A DNA stretch of 7,149 nucleotides from an uncultured Chromatiales bacterium. Its GTDB lineage: Bacteria > Pseudomonadota > Gammaproteobacteria > Steroidobacterales > GCA-2729495. Shown here one piece after another: positions 5,504 through 7,149 of the stretch (the first letter of the stretch is position 1; every line of letters begins with the position of its first letter). The position numbers and the translations under genes are program-made. The notes under the pieces are model-generated. The model did no database searches. It was not told the DNA's origin and saw nothing but the letters and a program-made list of their open reading frames with translations. Where the stretch lies: the NCBI GenBank assembly GCA_913058165.1, contig CAJXQV010000063.1, positions 1-7,149 of the forward strand, given 5' to 3'.

Positions 5504-6139
5504 ATGAACATGGGTATTGCGGGACTAATGACAGGGCTCTTGATAATGGCTTCGGCGGGTGCTTCGCCGGTGGTGATTCAGGAGGTGTTGTACGACGGCT
5601 TGGGCAGTGATGCCGATGATGTTTTTACTGAGCTTTTTGGCACACCCGGTGCGTCATTAAACGGATGGACTCTGGTTGGGGTTAATGGCCGCAATGGCGA
5701 AAGCTATCGGACAATCGACCTTAGTGGCGCATTGATTCCTGATGATGGCTTGCTGTTAATTGCTACGTCGTCCGCTAATACGAGTTTAGCGGCATTAGCC
5801 GATTTTATTGCGAATGTGGACTGGCAAAACGGGCCGGATGCCGTTCAGTTGTGGTTTGAGGGTGTTTTGCAGGATGCGCTGCAGTATGGCGATGCCGGCG
5901 TCAATAATGCCGGTGAAGGTGCGCATGCGGCAACAACACCCGCCGGTATGAGTTTGTCACGCAGTTTTTTCGGTACCGATACCGATGACAATGCTGCTGA
6001 TTTTTTAGTTGCCGAGGCGACGCCAGGAGCGGGACCAGCGGTTGTGCCGGTGCCTGCAGCGGCATGGTTACTGGCCTCTGCATTAGTAATGCTCGGCGTC
6101 TGGCGTAAGCGCAGTGCGCCGACCCTTGGTGCGGTGTAA
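5504..6139 (+). CDS. exported lamin-tail-domain protein with VPLPA/PEP-CTERM-type anchor
   Basis: This 211-residue protein has an N-terminal signal peptide (about residues 1-20, hydrophobic core GLMTGLLIM then ASAGA). A lamin-tail-like domain runs from about 22 to 175: VVIQEVLYDGLGSD, FTELFGTPGASLNGWTLVGV, the DLSGALIPDDGLLLIA strands, and the typical ending SLSRS with TDTDDNAADF and ATPGAGP. The C-terminus carries VPVPAAAWLL (181-190), a hydrophobic span to about 200 and basic Arg-Lys-Arg at 201-203, matching the VPLPA variant of PEP-CTERM sorting signals. Such proteins are processed by an exosortase and sent to the cell surface or outside; no exosortase gene is in this window. Eight residues follow the basic cluster, a slightly long tail. 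The start ATG has a strong AAGGAGG. The protein has no enzyme domain, so a structural or binding role at the surface is inference. It converges with the solute-binding-like gene across a shared terminator. Confidence 0.88.
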   Translation: MNMGIAGLMTGLLIMASAGASPVVIQEVLYDGLGSDADDVFTELFGTPGASLNGWTLVGVNGRNGESYRTIDLSGALIPDDGLLLIATSSANTSLAALADFIANVDWQNGPDAVQLWFEGVLQDALQYGDAGVNNAGEGAHAATTPAGMSLSRSFFGTDTDDNAADFLVAEATPGAGPAVVPVPAAAWLLASALVMLGVWRKRSAPTLGAV

Positions 6140-6190
6140 GTCTAGGGTTATCACGCGGTAGTCGCGATCACGTTAAAGCCGATAATAAAA

Positions 6191-6216
6191 AAGGCCGCGG
6201 CATTCGCCGCGGCCTT
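6191..6216 (-). terminator. rho-independent terminator, mainly for the minus-strand gene
   Basis: AAGGCCGCGGC (6191-6201) and GCCGCGGCCTT (6206-6216) form a perfect 11-bp stem with loop ATTC. Read on the minus strand the stem is followed by a T-run (TTTTTTATTATC with its base), ideal for the gene ending at 6247. On the plus strand the tail is ATAGGTTTTG, weaker, so it probably stops both converging genes but is stronger for the minus strand. Confidence 0.92.
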
Positions 6217-6246
6217 ATAGGTTTTGAGCTGTAAACTTCTACACAG

Positions 6247-7117
6247 TTAGTCTACGCGATAACACTCGTCTTCGGTTTTGGGGTTGCCATCGTCGTCGCA
6301 CGCAACATTTTCAGCAGCTACCCACAACGGTGTGCCGGCAACTATCATGGTTGGCACGGCGACATAGCCATCAATGCCACCCACTGAAAGGTCATTCAGT
6401 GGGTTGATGATGACATCCAGCTTTCCATCTTTAACGGCTTTATCGCAGACAGTGAGGTCATTGACATACTTGGTCTTAACCGTATGTTTAGGCATGAATG
6501 CCTGTGCAGTTTGGGTGGTGAGAGGACCAGCGCATACCGAGATGTCAGGACGGTTCACGAGATCACCAAGAGATTTTATTTCTTCGACCAGTTCAGATTC
6601 TGCGGGTATATGAATGAACTGAGTCGATGCCGACATTGTGCAGCTAAAGCGACGTGAGGTGCGACGGCGCATGCCTTGCGTGTTGCCACCAAGAGCATTC
6701 AGCTGTGAAATAAAATCGATCTTGTTAGCCGTAAGAATTGATGTTGCCGGTAACCGACCTGGCGCCAGCACAATGCTCTCGACTTTCAACTTTACGTTGT
6801 AGTGCTTGGCGATATCGTCAATTACCATCGCCTGTAATTTCTGACTCACGCCCGAGAAGTACCATGAGGTGTTTGCTTGAGTTTCAGGAACGCCCTGTGT
6901 GAGCTGTCGAATAACGCCGGTATCGAGAATGTCTTTAAACATGCCAACCGGTTTCTCTGGCCATGGGGCAATTTCGGGCTGTGGGAGGCAATCTACCAAA
7001 CGAATGATGTAGTCCTCTGATGCACCGGGCATATTAGTGGGTTCGCTATCCAGCACATCCTGATAGCGCGTGCTGTGGATGATGCGTATCCACGCGGCAT
7101 CGAATGCCTGAATAAGC
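6247..7117 (-). CDS. periplasmic solute-binding-like protein, 5' end cut by adapter
   Basis: The genomic part encodes 289 residues (first complete genomic codon at 7116). The apparent start MCIRDR comes from adapter sequence, so the true N-terminus and signal peptide are missing. Residues 1-22 (AFDAAWIRIIHSTRYQDVL) resemble the C-terminal helices that close a family 3 solute-binding domain. After a linker with PQPEIAPWPEKP, residues about 60-268 look like a second such domain: an N-lobe opening with a TSWYFSGVSQKLQ helix, an NKIDFI segment, SLGDLVNRPDISVCAGPLTTQTA, then AVKDGKLDVIINP and GYVAVPTMIVAGTPLWVA. This suggests two tandem domains related to ABC amino-acid binding proteins. The second ends without the usual closing helices, finishing in an acidic tail with Cys273 and Cys285. 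Six cysteines (43, 159, 195, 224, 273, 285) would suit disulfides in the periplasm. No transporter genes are in the window. The family call is from pattern memory and moderate; the ligand is unknown. Confidence 0.72.
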
Positions 7118-7149
7118 CTGTCTCTTATACACATCTGACGCTGCCGACG
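7118..7149 (-). other. Nextera Read 1 adapter, not genomic
   Basis: The bases match the reverse complement of the Nextera Read 1 adapter: the 19-base mosaic end CTGTCTCTTATACACATCT at 7118-7136, followed by GACGCTGCCGACG. Genomic sequence ends at 7117. Read on the minus strand it yields the well-known false N-terminus MCIRDR on the solute-binding-like gene. Confidence 0.98.

Noticed and set aside
30..7136. 19-base inverted repeats at the two ends resembling a transposon
   Set aside because: They are the engineered Tn5 mosaic ends of the Nextera kit joined to index and adapter sequence, and there is no transposase between them.

Overview
This window is a 7,069-base genomic insert (49-7117) flanked on both sides by untrimmed Illumina Nextera adapter sequence. 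Bases 1-48 are the end of the P7 primer, an 8-base index and the Read 2 adapter. Bases 7118-7149 are the reverse complement of the Read 1 adapter. Both window ends are therefore library artefacts, and the genes touching them are cut by the library, not by nature. The gene content suggests an environmental Gammaproteobacterium, probably aquatic: an RluE-type pseudouridine synthase closely resembling the E. coli enzyme, a VPLPA/PEP-CTERM-type sorting tail, a DUF1838 Tat lipoprotein and a secreted SUMF1-like protein. This is an inference from protein families; no rRNA or tRNA is present to confirm it.

Layout. On the minus strand from 2738 down lie a lipoprotein joining a SUMF1 (FGE-sulfatase) domain to a c-type cytochrome domain (2738-1494), then rluE only 3 bases downstream (1490-945). 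After 161 bases comes an unrecognised secreted protein (783-49) that runs into the left adapter. A 284-base gap holding a hairpin and a dyad separates this block from two plus-strand genes: an NmrA-like NAD(P)-binding protein with a hydrophobic leader (3023-3922) and a Tat-exported DUF1838 lipoprotein (4011-5015) with its own TATAAT box. The stretch 5016-5503 holds no confident gene, only a small minus-strand frame (5363-5172) with a longer protein-like extension. A plus-strand lamin-tail-domain protein with a VPLPA-type C-terminal anchor follows (5504-6139). It converges on a minus-strand periplasmic solute-binding-like protein (7116-6247) across a strong hairpin terminator (6191-6216).

Common theme. 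Apart from RluE, every confident protein is predicted to leave the cytoplasm, by several routes: Sec signal peptide, Sec lipoprotein, Tat lipoprotein, C-terminal sorting anchor, and a probable periplasmic binding protein whose N-terminus is missing. No single pathway links them, and I found no CRISPR array, insertion sequence, phage gene or RNA gene. The most unusual points are the SUMF1-cytochrome c fusion lacking the FGE copper-binding cysteines, the leader on the Rossmann-fold protein, and the apparent tandem solute-binding domains.
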